Shown here one piece after another: positions 1-8,332 of a stretch of DNA of 64,000 nucleotides. The notes under the pieces were generated by a model that made no database searches, was not told where the DNA came from, and saw only the letters and a program-made list of their open reading frames with translations. The position numbers and the translations under genes were made by a program. Location of the stretch: NCBI GenBank assembly GCA_037178855.1, contig JASJZC010000001.1, forward strand, positions 2,418,001-2,482,000, read 5' to 3'. Within the stretch, counting starts at the first letter, position 1. The number at the start of each line of letters is the position of its first letter. The stretch comes from Oscheius sp. JU75 (taxonomy: Eukaryota; Nematoda; Chromadorea; Rhabditida; Rhabditidae).

Positions 1-96
1 CCCCTGCATGGAGAACATCAACGCCTTCGTCGAGGCTGCCAAGAAGGTACGACAAATCTCTGTCTCTCTGTCTCTCTGTCTCTCTGTCTCTCGATT

Positions 97-128
<32 letters not shown>

Positions 129-518
129 CCACATACTCTTCCTTACAGTTCGGAGTTCCCACCGAAGAGACCTTCCAAGCTGTCGATCTTTTCGAGGCCC
201 GTGATCTCTTCTCCGTCTGCGTCACCCTCCTCTCTCTCGGCCGTGTCGTAAGTCACTCTTTCTTTCTTTTTAATTTTTGAAATTCCGTTGCTTATTGACC
301 GATTTTATAGACTAGTACCGCTTGCTAAACTGCTTCCATTTCAGATGAAGGCCCAGGGCAAGCCCAGCCCCTTCTAAACCTGCTTATCACTAACTTTCCA
401 CCTCCCGAGTTTGTAAATAAGGTAAGTTCGTAACCCTTAATCTTTTCAATCGGCAGTTCTTTCTCACCCGTTCCATCTCGTTTTTCAGCTCGAGAAGCAG
501 GGAAAGCCCCACCCGTGA
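1..518 (+). CDS. Calponin/transgelin-like protein, 3' end with two alternative last exons
   Basis: This is the last part of a calponin-homology protein, a family of actin-binding proteins; its 5' exons lie left of the window. Exon 2-46 reads [14 protein letters not shown] and exon 149-247 reads [20 protein letters not shown], the typical end of a CH domain (transgelins have MENIxxFLxAAxxYGV and TVDLFEGKDL). The exon ends in phase 0. Two phase-0 terminal cassettes follow: 345-377 ([10 protein letters not shown], stop) and 489-518 (LEKQGKPHP, stop), each behind a TTTCAG acceptor. They look like a duplicated, alternatively used last exon. A GTAAGT donor at 422, downstream of the first stop, means the second cassette could instead be 3' UTR. 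The family call is strong; the splice choice is inferred. Intron 47-148 is a pyrimidine simple repeat. Confidence 0.85.
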
Positions 519-736
519 TCACCTTCTCCAACTCTTCGTTCCGCGCCCAGTCGCTCCCATTCTTGTATACCTTTCCAATTTTTGATCCCGTAATGAATTT
601 TCTCACGTGACTCTGTTTCTAGTGCAGTCGGTGATGATGTAGTATGACGTAGAGCCTTCACGTAAACCAAAAAGAACGCGGTTCTTATCTGTTAGAAGAT
701 TATACGGTTGCCCTCAGTTCTCTTTTTTTCACAACA

Positions 737-859
737 ATGACCAGTGTGGTACCTCTACAAGTCGAGCGTCTAGCTGGACTGGACCCCACGGCTGGATCTG
801 TACCTCCTCCAGCCTATACTGCTGTCAATTCAGTGCCCAGGATTGTTGAGAGAGTCTAA
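737..859 (+). other. Short open frame with a PPPAY motif, possible remnant of the small one-TM family
   Basis: An ATG frame of 40 codons is rich in Pro and contains PPPAY. That resembles the cytoplasmic half of the neighbouring two-exon one-TM proteins. It ends in a stop with no obvious donor, and no partner membrane exon could be joined. It may be a broken first exon or chance. Low support. Confidence 0.2.
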
Positions 860-957
860 GTTATAGGCTGGTTACAGCACCACAGAACTTGTTTCACAAC
901 CCGAATGCAGGATTTTTGGAAAACATGTGTAAAAATATCAACAGAAAAACGTTACAT

Positions 958-1053
958 TGCTACTCTCCTCAAGAGGAAAGCTTTCCAAAAATTACAACCT
1001 CTGATTTCTCAGGGTCGTTCTAGAGACTAACCTCTTAACTTGGGTAAATAACC
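958..1053 (-). ncRNA. Divergent spliced-leader RNA gene (SL variant)
   Basis: On the minus strand from 1053 the 22-nt leader begins GGTTATTTACCCAAG and ends TTAAGAG, followed at once by a GTTAGT donor (1031-1026). About 40 nt later comes the Sm-like site AATTTTTGG (993-985), then a clear stem-loop CTTTCCTC/GAGGAGAG (982-962). This is SL RNA architecture, but leader and body differ from the SL1 copies at 5-7 kb. The start lies 26 nt past the stop of the one-TM gene on the same strand. The upstream element shared by the other copies is not evident. It may be a specialised leader or a decayed gene. Confidence 0.6.
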
Positions 1054-1078
1054 GACGCTAAAGGCGAGCTCTGGGAAC

Positions 1079-1772
1079 TCATGCAAGCGGCGCGCCGAAA
1101 CAATACGGGTGAGACCTGTCCAAATTTTCAGAGCACTGTTCGAGTACAGGAACGGTGGCAGTGACAGTGGGAACTACACGTCCGTTGCTTAGGATCCAGA
1201 TAACCCAGGCTATGATCCTGATGACGATGACTTTCATAAAAAGTATAATTGCTAAGAGCGAGAGAGATCGATGAGTCATTTACTGGCACTCGAGACAGTC
1301 CCATTGATTATCTTCTTTTGGCGACACCACCAGCCGTGTTTCTTCTTTTCGGAGGTAGCTGGAAAATTAAAAACGTTCAGAGAAACAGAAAGAGAGATAA
1401 ACAGCTAGACAGAGAGAGCGAGAAAGAGACAGAGTCAGAAAGCTAGGCGACGGAGAGACAAAAAGTTCAAAGAGACAGAGACTTACCAGTATTTTTCCTT
1501 TCATGGTCGTTCCTGCAGACACGTCCACAGCAGCACAGTTCTTTTATCACAATCACATTCGGAGCCGGCGGAATGGAGCTAGTTGGACGGGGTGGAACCA
1601 CTGGAGACGAGCTAGATCTTGACAAGGATTCAGAATTCAGCCTTGGTGGCCGTGGAGGTGGTAAGGGTGGAACCTCATCGTATTGCGGCTCTTCCCAAGG
1701 AGCCGAAGGGATCTGACTTTGAACAAAAACAGTTGACGGGTAGGGAAGAAGAGTACCCGCAGGCTGAACCAT
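1079..1772 (-). CDS. Small one-TM protein with Pro-rich N-terminus (two-exon family)
   Basis: Exons 1772-1487 and 1251-1079 join in phase 1 and give 152 aa. The first ~95 residues are Pro/Ser-rich, with EEPQYDEVPPLPPPRPPR resembling WW or SH3 ligands, ending in a CCCGRVC patch. Exon 2 encodes one hydrophobic segment (AIILFMKVIVIRIIAWVIWI) and a short tail with two Cys. Inside the cell the Pro-rich half could recruit WW/SH3 proteins; that is inference. The start lies just after a TTATCAG acceptor, consistent with trans-splicing. I do not recognise the family. It shares architecture with the genes at 2146, 4137 and 7422. Confidence 0.65.
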
Positions 1773-2145
1773 CGGTCTCTGATAAGAAAGGGGGAGACTG
1801 TTATCGAAACGGAAACTGTGCTAAACTTTTTCCATCGTCAACTTTTTCCTAATTGATGTCCGACTAATGGACTAAAAGCCAGCTGTTGAGCAGCTCTATC
1901 TCACTGCCATCGGTTCTCGTTGGCTGTAATAATCGGGAGAAGGTAGCAAAGGCAAAACAGACCGGCTGTTCAAAGGAAGCGAAGATAAGGGGTCAACAAC
2001 AATAAGGAGATGATAAACAAAAGTTTTTTTTTTACACTTCTCTCTGTCTCTCTGTCTTGCTGTCTCTTAGTCAATCAATACTGTTTATTTTTGCACCAAA
2101 ACCTGTACACAACCCGTCTGCGAGATAACAAGTGACAGCAAGACT

Positions 2146-2529
2146 TCAAAAGGAGGTTCCACCCATAACTTGTCGTTTGGTGCAGCCCAAATAATAGTTG
2201 AAGGTGACCTGATTAGTGACCAATAGAACTAAAAAAATCAGAATGAAGACGAAAATCAGAATCCAGAAAGCAAGAAAAAAGTAGCGATAGTACCGCTGTC
2301 GCTCATTCTGTCTATCTGAAACTACTCATTTTTGTCAGAGAAACAGAAAAGGATGGTACTCACCGACTTCTGCATAAAAGCCCTCATTGAAACTCATCAA
2401 TGTTTCAGGATCAACATTCCCCAGAAGTCTGTTCAACTGTGCTTGTGAGGATTGTGACTGTTGGCGACTGAACTGGGGAACCAAATTAGCCGAAGGTTCA
2501 TCACAAAAGAGGTTGTGAACGTCTGTCAT
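2146..2529 (-). CDS. Small one-TM protein (two-exon family)
   Basis: Exons 2529-2364 and 2315-2146 join in phase 1 (donor GGTGAG, acceptor TTTCAG) to give 111 aa. The polar N-terminal half is Gln/Ser-rich (FSRQQSQSSQAQLNRL). Exon 2 starts with basic and aromatic residues (DRQNERQRYYRY), then one ~23-residue membrane helix (FLAFWILIFVFILIFLVLLV) and a short tail with one Cys. A TTTATT on the plus strand near 2084 gives an AATAAA signal on the coding strand. It has the same intron phase and position as its neighbours. Function unknown; a single-pass membrane protein is all that can be said. Confidence 0.65.
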
Positions 2530-2913
2530 GTTGGAAACAGCGGTATCGAATGTGTCTTTTTATGGAAGAGGGAGGCTGATAACTGCAAAGACCGATGCGT
2601 CATCCTCCCTGCTTATGATCTGTGACACAAACCTTCGTAGGAAATGAGCGGGAAAGGACGTAAGCCGCTATGAGCAGAGACAGGGATAGAGAGATAGAGG
2701 TACAGGGATACAGAGGTGCAGAAAGACAGAGAGTCATAGAGACAGAGCGACGCAGAGATACAGAGACACAGAGACTGAAATCCTGAGTTACATTACAGTT
2801 TCTTCAACAGCGACCGATTTACGAAACAATTCAAAAGCCAGATGGAATGGTAATATATGGCCTGTAAGTGGGAGTACAACTGTTGGAAACACTGTGTTCA
2901 CAAATGATTTTAG

Positions 2914-3074
2914 CTCCAGCTTACGAAGAATCTATCCTCCCATTTGTTCGTCTCGGCACCTCCCTCATATTCCCTGTAATTGCCATATTTCTTGTGGCTT
3001 TGTATGCTGTCTGGTCAAGCAAGAATGAGGCAACCGTTTACAAGATCCTATTCATCATCTACATCAAACTGTGA
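2914..3074 (+). pseudogene. Orphan membrane exon of the small one-TM family
   Basis: After a GATTTTAG acceptor a phase-1 frame reads APAYEESILPFVRLGTS, then a hydrophobic run (LIFPVIAIFLVALYAVW) and a polar tail to a stop at 3074. This matches the second exon of the family, but I found no first exon with a matching phase-1 donor upstream. It is either a remnant or has a distant first exon. Confidence 0.35.
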
Positions 3075-3764
3075 GGCAAGCACGGAAACTGTCAGGCCTT
3101 TTCTCTGTCACATCTTCAACTTCTCTACAATACCGGTCCTACTTCCCACAAGTTTGTACTTTCATAAATTTGCCGGAACTACCATTGGTTTTATATCCGG
3201 AATCGATTCTCAACACCTGCAGGTCTCTGTTGCTTTGAGCATGAACGTAGGTTCTTCAATGGGCAGTCACTGTCACTGTCACTTTCACTCAGCTCCATGC
3301 TGCCCTAGTCAAATCACTCTGTATAATTTTTATGTGCCTACGTATATTTGTGGTCTCTAAGTTCAGAAAGTCATACAGCTCAGTTCATTATGGTCATTTC
3401 CCTCAACCTTGTATGATAGCTGTTCAATCCAGGAATACGCAAATTTCCTGGCCTGGTTGATTCCTAAAAAAAAAAAAAAATGACCCGTTTAACTGGTTCA
3501 TCGTCTGGTACATGTCAGCCGACAACGGCGGCTTTAACGGACGGCTTTAACGGACCTTAGTCTTAGAAACTCTGCACCATCTCAAGAGGATGATGAACAG
3601 AACTGTGTGTCAAAGAAGGCAGCTCAGCTCCATGCTGCCCTAGTCAAATCACTCCTGGCTTAAGTTTTTGTTCATTATGTCATATTCATGACAGGTTGCA
3701 TGACACTAGCAGTATTTTATTTGATGGAAGGACGGATGCTAGTGACACTCACGCCTTCTTACAG

Positions 3765-3901
3765 ACCATAGGACTTTCAGTACTGCTGCGATCGTATTGT
3801 GCCTGGGATACGGTGCACTGGTTGGATTACTGACCTTGATTTTGGTCACCAGGACATTGCTTCAGTTCGAGAGATGCTCTGTGTCGGTGGATTGTGACTG
3901 A
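3765..3901 (+). pseudogene. Second orphan membrane exon of the small one-TM family
   Basis: A CTTACAG acceptor is followed by a phase-1 frame of 45 codons with a membrane helix (IVLCLGYGALVGLLTLILV) and a short Cys-containing tail. The phase matches exon 2 of the neighbouring family genes. No first exon could be assigned with confidence, so it may be a fragment. A 33-bp stretch at about 3283-3315 is repeated near 3625, so local duplication has happened here. Confidence 0.35.
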
Positions 3902-4136
3902 TAGACATAAACAAAGAGACAAAGAGACAGTCTTTTCTTTCACTCAAGGACACTGCAGACTCCAACAGAGTCATCAGAAAAGCCGCCAAGTAGACAGTCA
4001 CATGCTTTCACTCTTCCAATCAGATAGCGTTTAGGCTTTTGTCTTCAGACTGTTTGCCAACGTCACCCCTCCAGCCCATGTGGGTCCCCCGAAAATTCCT
4101 CTCTGCGTCCGCCCGCCCCTATCAGTCTCATTCACA

Positions 4137-4453
4137 ATGCAAAACCCTGCTGGACCTCTTCCTACCAAAGTTGTCTATGTTCCTATAGATTACGATGCCA
4201 GCCTCAATGCTATTGATCCAGAGTCATTGGCTCTTTTCGACGATAAAGAAGGTGAGAGACAGAACGAAAGAGAGACAGAGAGACACGGAAACACAGAGGC
4301 ACATAGTATGAGTTTGAACAAGTTAACAGTTTCTAATTTCCAGAGAGAAGAAACAATGTGATCAAACTACTACGCTGCTTCATTATGACCACTGCCGTAG
4401 TTACTATTCTCTTCCTAATGATGCTCAGATTCGTTCAAGAGGAAGAAGAATAA
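4137..4453 (+). CDS. Small one-TM protein (two-exon family)
   Basis: Exons 4137-4251 and 4344-4453 join in phase 1 to give 74 aa. Exon 1 is Pro-rich then acidic (ends ESLALFDDKE). Exon 2 gives ERRNNVIKLLRC, one membrane helix (FIMTTAVVTILFLMMLRF) and an acidic end VQEEEE. An in-frame ATG at 4080 exists, but 4137 fits the size of the family. Same gene structure as 1079, 2146 and 7422. No known domain is recognised. Confidence 0.65.
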
Positions 4454-5064
4454 CGATTCTTGAGAAAGTGTGTCTCCTTTACCTGTACATATTATTCGTA
4501 TACATCTTATGAAGATTCTGCATCTTTCTGATATGTTTGAGGCTTCAAAACGGGGTCACCCCGCACCGAACCGTGATCTTTTGTGATCGTCTCTCCAAAT
4601 ATACTTTTGTTGCTGAACCTGTCTTGTTTACATCGAAAGACTGTGATGATGCCTGTTATTGTACTTTGGGAAAAACCGGGGTGATAAATCACAAAAATAT
4701 GCCAGCAAACCGAGACAACACTGTCGGAGATCATAACAAAGATTCCTCATTTGTGCTTCAAACCAATACAGAGCTTGAGTTCAAGTAGTGGCCCTGTCTC
4801 ATTGCCTCTTTGCTAGCTACAGAGCGTTCCCCTCGTACATCCTGTAGCCGTTCCTGTTCCCAGATGCGTGGCGGAGCCTGCTGTTGCTCTCACGCCATTT
4901 TCAGGTAATCAGCAAGTTTACGATGCCAAAGATAGAGCACATGTTTGTACAAGATGGAAAAAGCAGGAGGACCTGGTATGAATTTAATTCGCATAGATTC
5001 ACAAGACCTGATCCCACTGCAGCGAATTCTGCTCATGTGAATCAGACATAGTGAGACATATCTG
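4454..5064 (+). other. No supported gene
   Basis: The open frame at 4537-4788 and its antisense partner show no domain, signal peptide or clear splice context. Nothing else was recognised. Confidence 0.4.
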
Positions 5065-5164
5065 ATTGCTTTCCACTAGAGGGAAGGCTGTCCCAAAATT
5101 TGTTTCAACCACTACTAGGGTAGGGTCGAAAGCATAGAATACCTCAAAATTGGGTAATTAAACC
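5065..5164 (-). ncRNA. SL1 RNA gene, leader variant
   Basis: The minus-strand transcript would start at 5164. Its 22-nt leader matches SL1 except for T instead of G at position 16 (CCCAATTTTGAG instead of CCCAAGTTTGAG). A GT donor follows at 5142. The Sm-like site AATTTTGGG lies at 5100-5092 and a GCCTTCCC-type stem-loop ends near 5068. The upstream flank (5200-5230) has a partial form of the CCGTACCATCTCTCC element seen 45-60 nt upstream of other copies, the likely PSE. It sits beside PP1 fragments. Confidence 0.7.
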
Positions 5165-5383
5165 AATGATGTCGACCTCTCTCGTAAGATAAGATAGGTT
5201 GGGAAGAGAGAAGAGACGGTAAGTACTCATGACCTTGGGACAGTAGTACAGTACTTTTGTGGGGATTCTGTTGGAGTCTGCCGTGCCCTTGCCTGAAAGG
5301 AAGGACCGTCTCTGTTTCTGTCTCTCAGTCACAGCCCCCCAACGCAGAACTGTCTTTCTGCTTATCTACACACCATGGCGGCA

Positions 5384-5586
5384 GAGTTTTTCGAACTGGC
5401 CACAGTAGTGCGAGGCCGAGAAGTAGGTCGCCAGTTTCCGATTGGCGAAGAACTCGTAGCCATCCTGCACCACTTGATAAGCTCTGGCCACGAGATCCAG
5501 GTCGAGAGAGTCTCGCCCACGACGTCGGTTCCAAAGACGAAGCTGACTCCGAGATTGTTTGGCTCGAAGCCGCGAGCGTTCTGATC
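5384..5586 (-). pseudogene. PP1 catalytic-subunit fragment, inverted and frameshifted
   Basis: The minus strand matches the PP1 gene at 33238-34319 from the NARGFEPNN region to the HYCGQF motif. The segment for AETLANL is shortened, which breaks the frame, and other substitutions are present (for example [15 protein letters not shown] kept, VTIFSAPHY changed). It lacks the metal-binding N-terminal motifs. It is a dead partial copy beside an SL RNA gene, as the parent is. Confidence 0.8.
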
Positions 5587-5710
5587 GAGAGACGAGAGGA
5601 GTTTTTCGTCTGCTGTTGCCGACAGTCCTGCTGTGTCCTATCATGAATCCCAGTTTTTCCAACTTCTTTCCTTACAGTCATGTTACCAAACTGGCCCACT
5701 GGATACCCAC

Positions 5711-5830
5711 TCGACTTGGATCTCGTGGCCAGAGCTCATCAAGTGGTGCAGGATGGCTACGAGTTCTTCGCCAATCGGAAACTACTGACCATCTCGGCCC
5801 CGCACTACTGTGCCTAGTTCGACAACTCTT
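5711..5830 (+). pseudogene. PP1 catalytic-subunit fragment with premature stop
   Basis: The frame [20 protein letters not shown] onward matches the same part of the PP1 gene at 33 kb, with a small deletion in VTIFSAP and TAG replacing the Gly codon of CGQF. It ends at FDNS. Together with the inverted fragment at 5384-5586 it forms a head-to-head pair. The PP1-to-SL order on its right (SL gene at 5908-6009) matches the parent locus. Confidence 0.8.
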
Positions 5831-5907
5831 AAATCCTTGAGCCTCTTTTTCATAACTGTAAGAGTTTCTCTGAGACAGTATAGATGGGAACAAACGGAAA
5901 TGTTCTT

Positions 5908-6009
5908 GTTGCCTTCCCAAAGATGGGAAAGCTGTTCCAAAATTTCTTTCAACCCCTACCAAAGCAGGGTCGGAAGCATTTGAATACCTCAAACTTGGGT
6001 AATTAAACC
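5908..6009 (-). ncRNA. SL1 spliced-leader RNA gene (canonical leader)
   Basis: On the minus strand from 6009 the leader is identical to nematode SL1 (GGTTTAATTACCCAAG then TTTGAG), followed by a GGTATT donor, the Sm site AATTTTGG and a stem-loop TTCCCATCTTTGGGAA. SL1 RNA donates this leader to pre-mRNA 5' ends as an Sm snRNP. The element CCGTACCATCTC, the likely PSE, lies at 6052-6066. It looks intact and transcribable. Confidence 0.9.
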
Positions 6010-6257
6010 GACGATTCTGCCCACTGCTGGGATATCAGAAGATCTGTATTTGGAGATGGTACGGCAAAGGCAGGGAGAATCTTGGCTAGAGAAACCACTG
6101 GCTAACTGACAAGACAGTTCAGGCGTCATTTCTGGCACGAAGAGGATTTTGTTAGATAAAAACAGTTTTTCATATGATTCAAGATCGCGCTTTAGAAGTA
6201 GAGGATGCACAAGTATTTCTGACACGAAGTCTAGAAGGGAAGAAACGCAAATGGTCT

Positions 6258-6360
6258 GGTTGCCTTCCCAGTGAAGAGAAGGCTGTTCCAAAATTTCATT
6301 CAACCGCTACATTGGCAGGGTCGGAAGCATTTGAATACCTCTAACTTGGGTAATTAAACC
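6258..6360 (-). ncRNA. SL1 RNA gene, leader variant
   Basis: The leader starting at 6360 has A in place of T near its 3' end (AAGTTAGAG instead of AAGTTTGAG). Donor, Sm-like AATTTTGG site and 3' stem remain, though the stem loop differs (CTTCCCAGTGAAGAGAAGG on the plus strand). An upstream CCGTTCCATCTCC element is present near 6401-6414. Structurally intact SL RNA with a changed leader. Confidence 0.75.
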
Positions 6361-6825
6361 GACAATACTGCTCAGTGCTGAGGTACTAGACGGTCTGGAT
6401 GGGGAGATGGAACGGTGGAGACCGGGAAACGCAGAGGAACAGGTGGCTGACTGACAGAACTATTTAGGCACCTTTTCTTGAATTTTCAGCTTATTCTTCA
6501 AATAGTGAATGCAATCTACTTTTCGAAGGACTACATTTCGCAGAAGAATTAGAATTTTCTTTACACAAAAGAAAGGGCCAATTCTTTGAAACTACTTCTC
6601 CTGCAGCAGTTTCTCCAACAATAGTCGATAGAAGCGATGCTTTGGGTTGCGCGCAGGAGCTGTTTGGTCCGGATCCATGGGGACTGTCATCTGCTACTCT
6701 CCTAATTGCTCGTCCTTGCCAGTTTGTAACTTCCAGATAGTTTGTACTGTTTTGAAGGCAGAAACAGTTTCCAGGTTTAAGTGCACTGCCGTGAAACTAC
6801 CATGTGTCTGAAACTAAAATGTTTG

Positions 6826-6927
6826 TTGCCTTCCAGTAGAGGGAAGGCTGTTCCAAAATTTCATTCAACCTCTACATGTGAGCAGGGTCGGAAGCATTTG
6901 AATACCTCAAACTTGGGTAATTAAACC
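6826..6927 (-). ncRNA. SL1 spliced-leader RNA gene (canonical leader)
   Basis: The leader begins at 6927 on the minus strand and is identical to SL1, followed by a GTATTC donor region, the AATTTTGG Sm-like site and a CCTTCCCTCTACTGGAAGG stem-loop. The upstream element GCCGTATCATCT lies near 6975-6988. A few-base insertion (ATGTGAG) separates the loop regions compared with the other copies. Confidence 0.85.
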
Positions 6928-7421
6928 GACGCTATCGTTCACTTTTGAGACATAAGAAGGGTTGGGAGACAAGATGATACGGCGGAGGCCAGAAGAATCA
7001 CTGACTGAGACGGAGAACAAGTCTTCAAAGTCGCTGGAAGGACTAGACATGACAAAAAGTCGCGACAAGAGCGTGGTCCTGTCATAGCCTGTCAGGCGAT
7101 CCTCCTCCTGTGACTTGCCAAGTCCTCATACAAGCGTCTGTTTTGCTCCAAGATGGTCGTCGCCTACCTTCTGCTGCTACCTACTGCAAATCATACGGGT
7201 CTCCTTGCTCCAAAATGAGCATGTTTTTCGTTTGTTGAACAGCAGAGAGACATCACTGCGTCTATATCCATCCCCATCTTCACAACTTGTTTTCCCAACC
7301 CCATGTACCTCTACTCAATCATGGGATTAGACACAACACTTTTTCCCCCTTATCTGTCGTCCTTCCGCCGCATAAATTCAAAACAGTCACGTTTGGCTGA
7401 CCCTCCTTATCATTTCATCAA

Positions 7422-8238
7422 ATGGCGCATATTAGCTATCCAGGCTATCCTCGTCCCGATTCCTATTCTCAGACGGATGCTCTTCCGAAGAAAAAGCCAG
7501 ATGGATTCATAATGACAGAGTCTTTGGAGAGGGGAATCCACCTTCCTCCGAATTTTCGACTGGAGAGAGGCGATGAGTGGAAACATGACATAATCAGAGG
7601 TAAGAGGAGGTTTTCTACTGATGAGTCCTGCAGTGTCTGTCCTGTCAAGAATTCCAGTTTTTCTAACTTTTATTCGTTAGTATGTTATCAGACTGGCGCA
7701 TTGGGTACCCATAACTTTTCTGCAAAATACTGTTGAAGGAGCAGACGGGGTTCCAATAATATTCCCAGTCATGGCGCAAAATTCGAATAATGAGCTCGGC
7801 GAAGTTGTCCGTTTCTGTCCGAATAGCTCTGGAAGAGAGAGAAGCAAAAGTAAATCAATCAAATTAGCGCGAAGAAGCATACTTTATATGCATCATCCAA
7901 TCCCAGTATACTGGCTCCCACAAGGTCCAATTTTCCAGGGTTTTACAAAAAAAATTGCGGTATTTTCATGTGCTAAGCCAGCCAAATTACCATCAGCGGC
8001 TTTAGTATTCTGGTTCCATTTCTAAAAAAAAAATCCAGTGACAGCAGCTCAATTAGTGATAGAGACCTCTACAGTTATCAAACAACTTGTTCCAGGCCAA
8101 TTCCACGAACCTCGAGGCCGAAACATCGTCCCAATACGTATCTCTGTCGCTCTCCTCACCTTCACTCTCATCGCCCTGCTCATTGTTCTCGGTGTCGTCT
8201 TTTTCGGTGTGGATAAGAGAGCACAGGGTACTAATTAG
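7422..8238 (+). CDS. Small one-TM protein (two-exon family)
   Basis: Exons 7422-7599 and 8096-8238 join in phase 1 to give 106 aa. Exon 1 encodes a Pro/Tyr-rich start (MAHISYPGYPRPDSY) and a charged stretch ending KHDIIR. Exon 2 encodes QFHEPRGRNIVPIRI, one membrane helix (VALLTFTLIALLIVLGVVFF) and a short basic tail. The ~500-nt intron is long for this family and holds nothing recognised. No domain is recognised; it is the fourth complete member of the local family. Confidence 0.65.
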
Positions 8239-8332
8239 CCCCTGGCTTATAGTCTGATCTGTAAATATTGTACAAAAAGATAAAGATTTACACGTCAAAA
8301 ACAACAAAAATTTACAGAATAAAGATCAATAA

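Noticed and set aside
8-280. A 90-codon frame with LSLSLSL runs
   Set aside because: It reads through a pyrimidine-rich intron of the calponin-like gene; splice sites and frame show only its ends are coding.
5325-5840. Several overlapping 70-130-codon frames on both strands
   Set aside because: They are shadows of the two inverted PP1 fragments; none has a start context or domain of its own.
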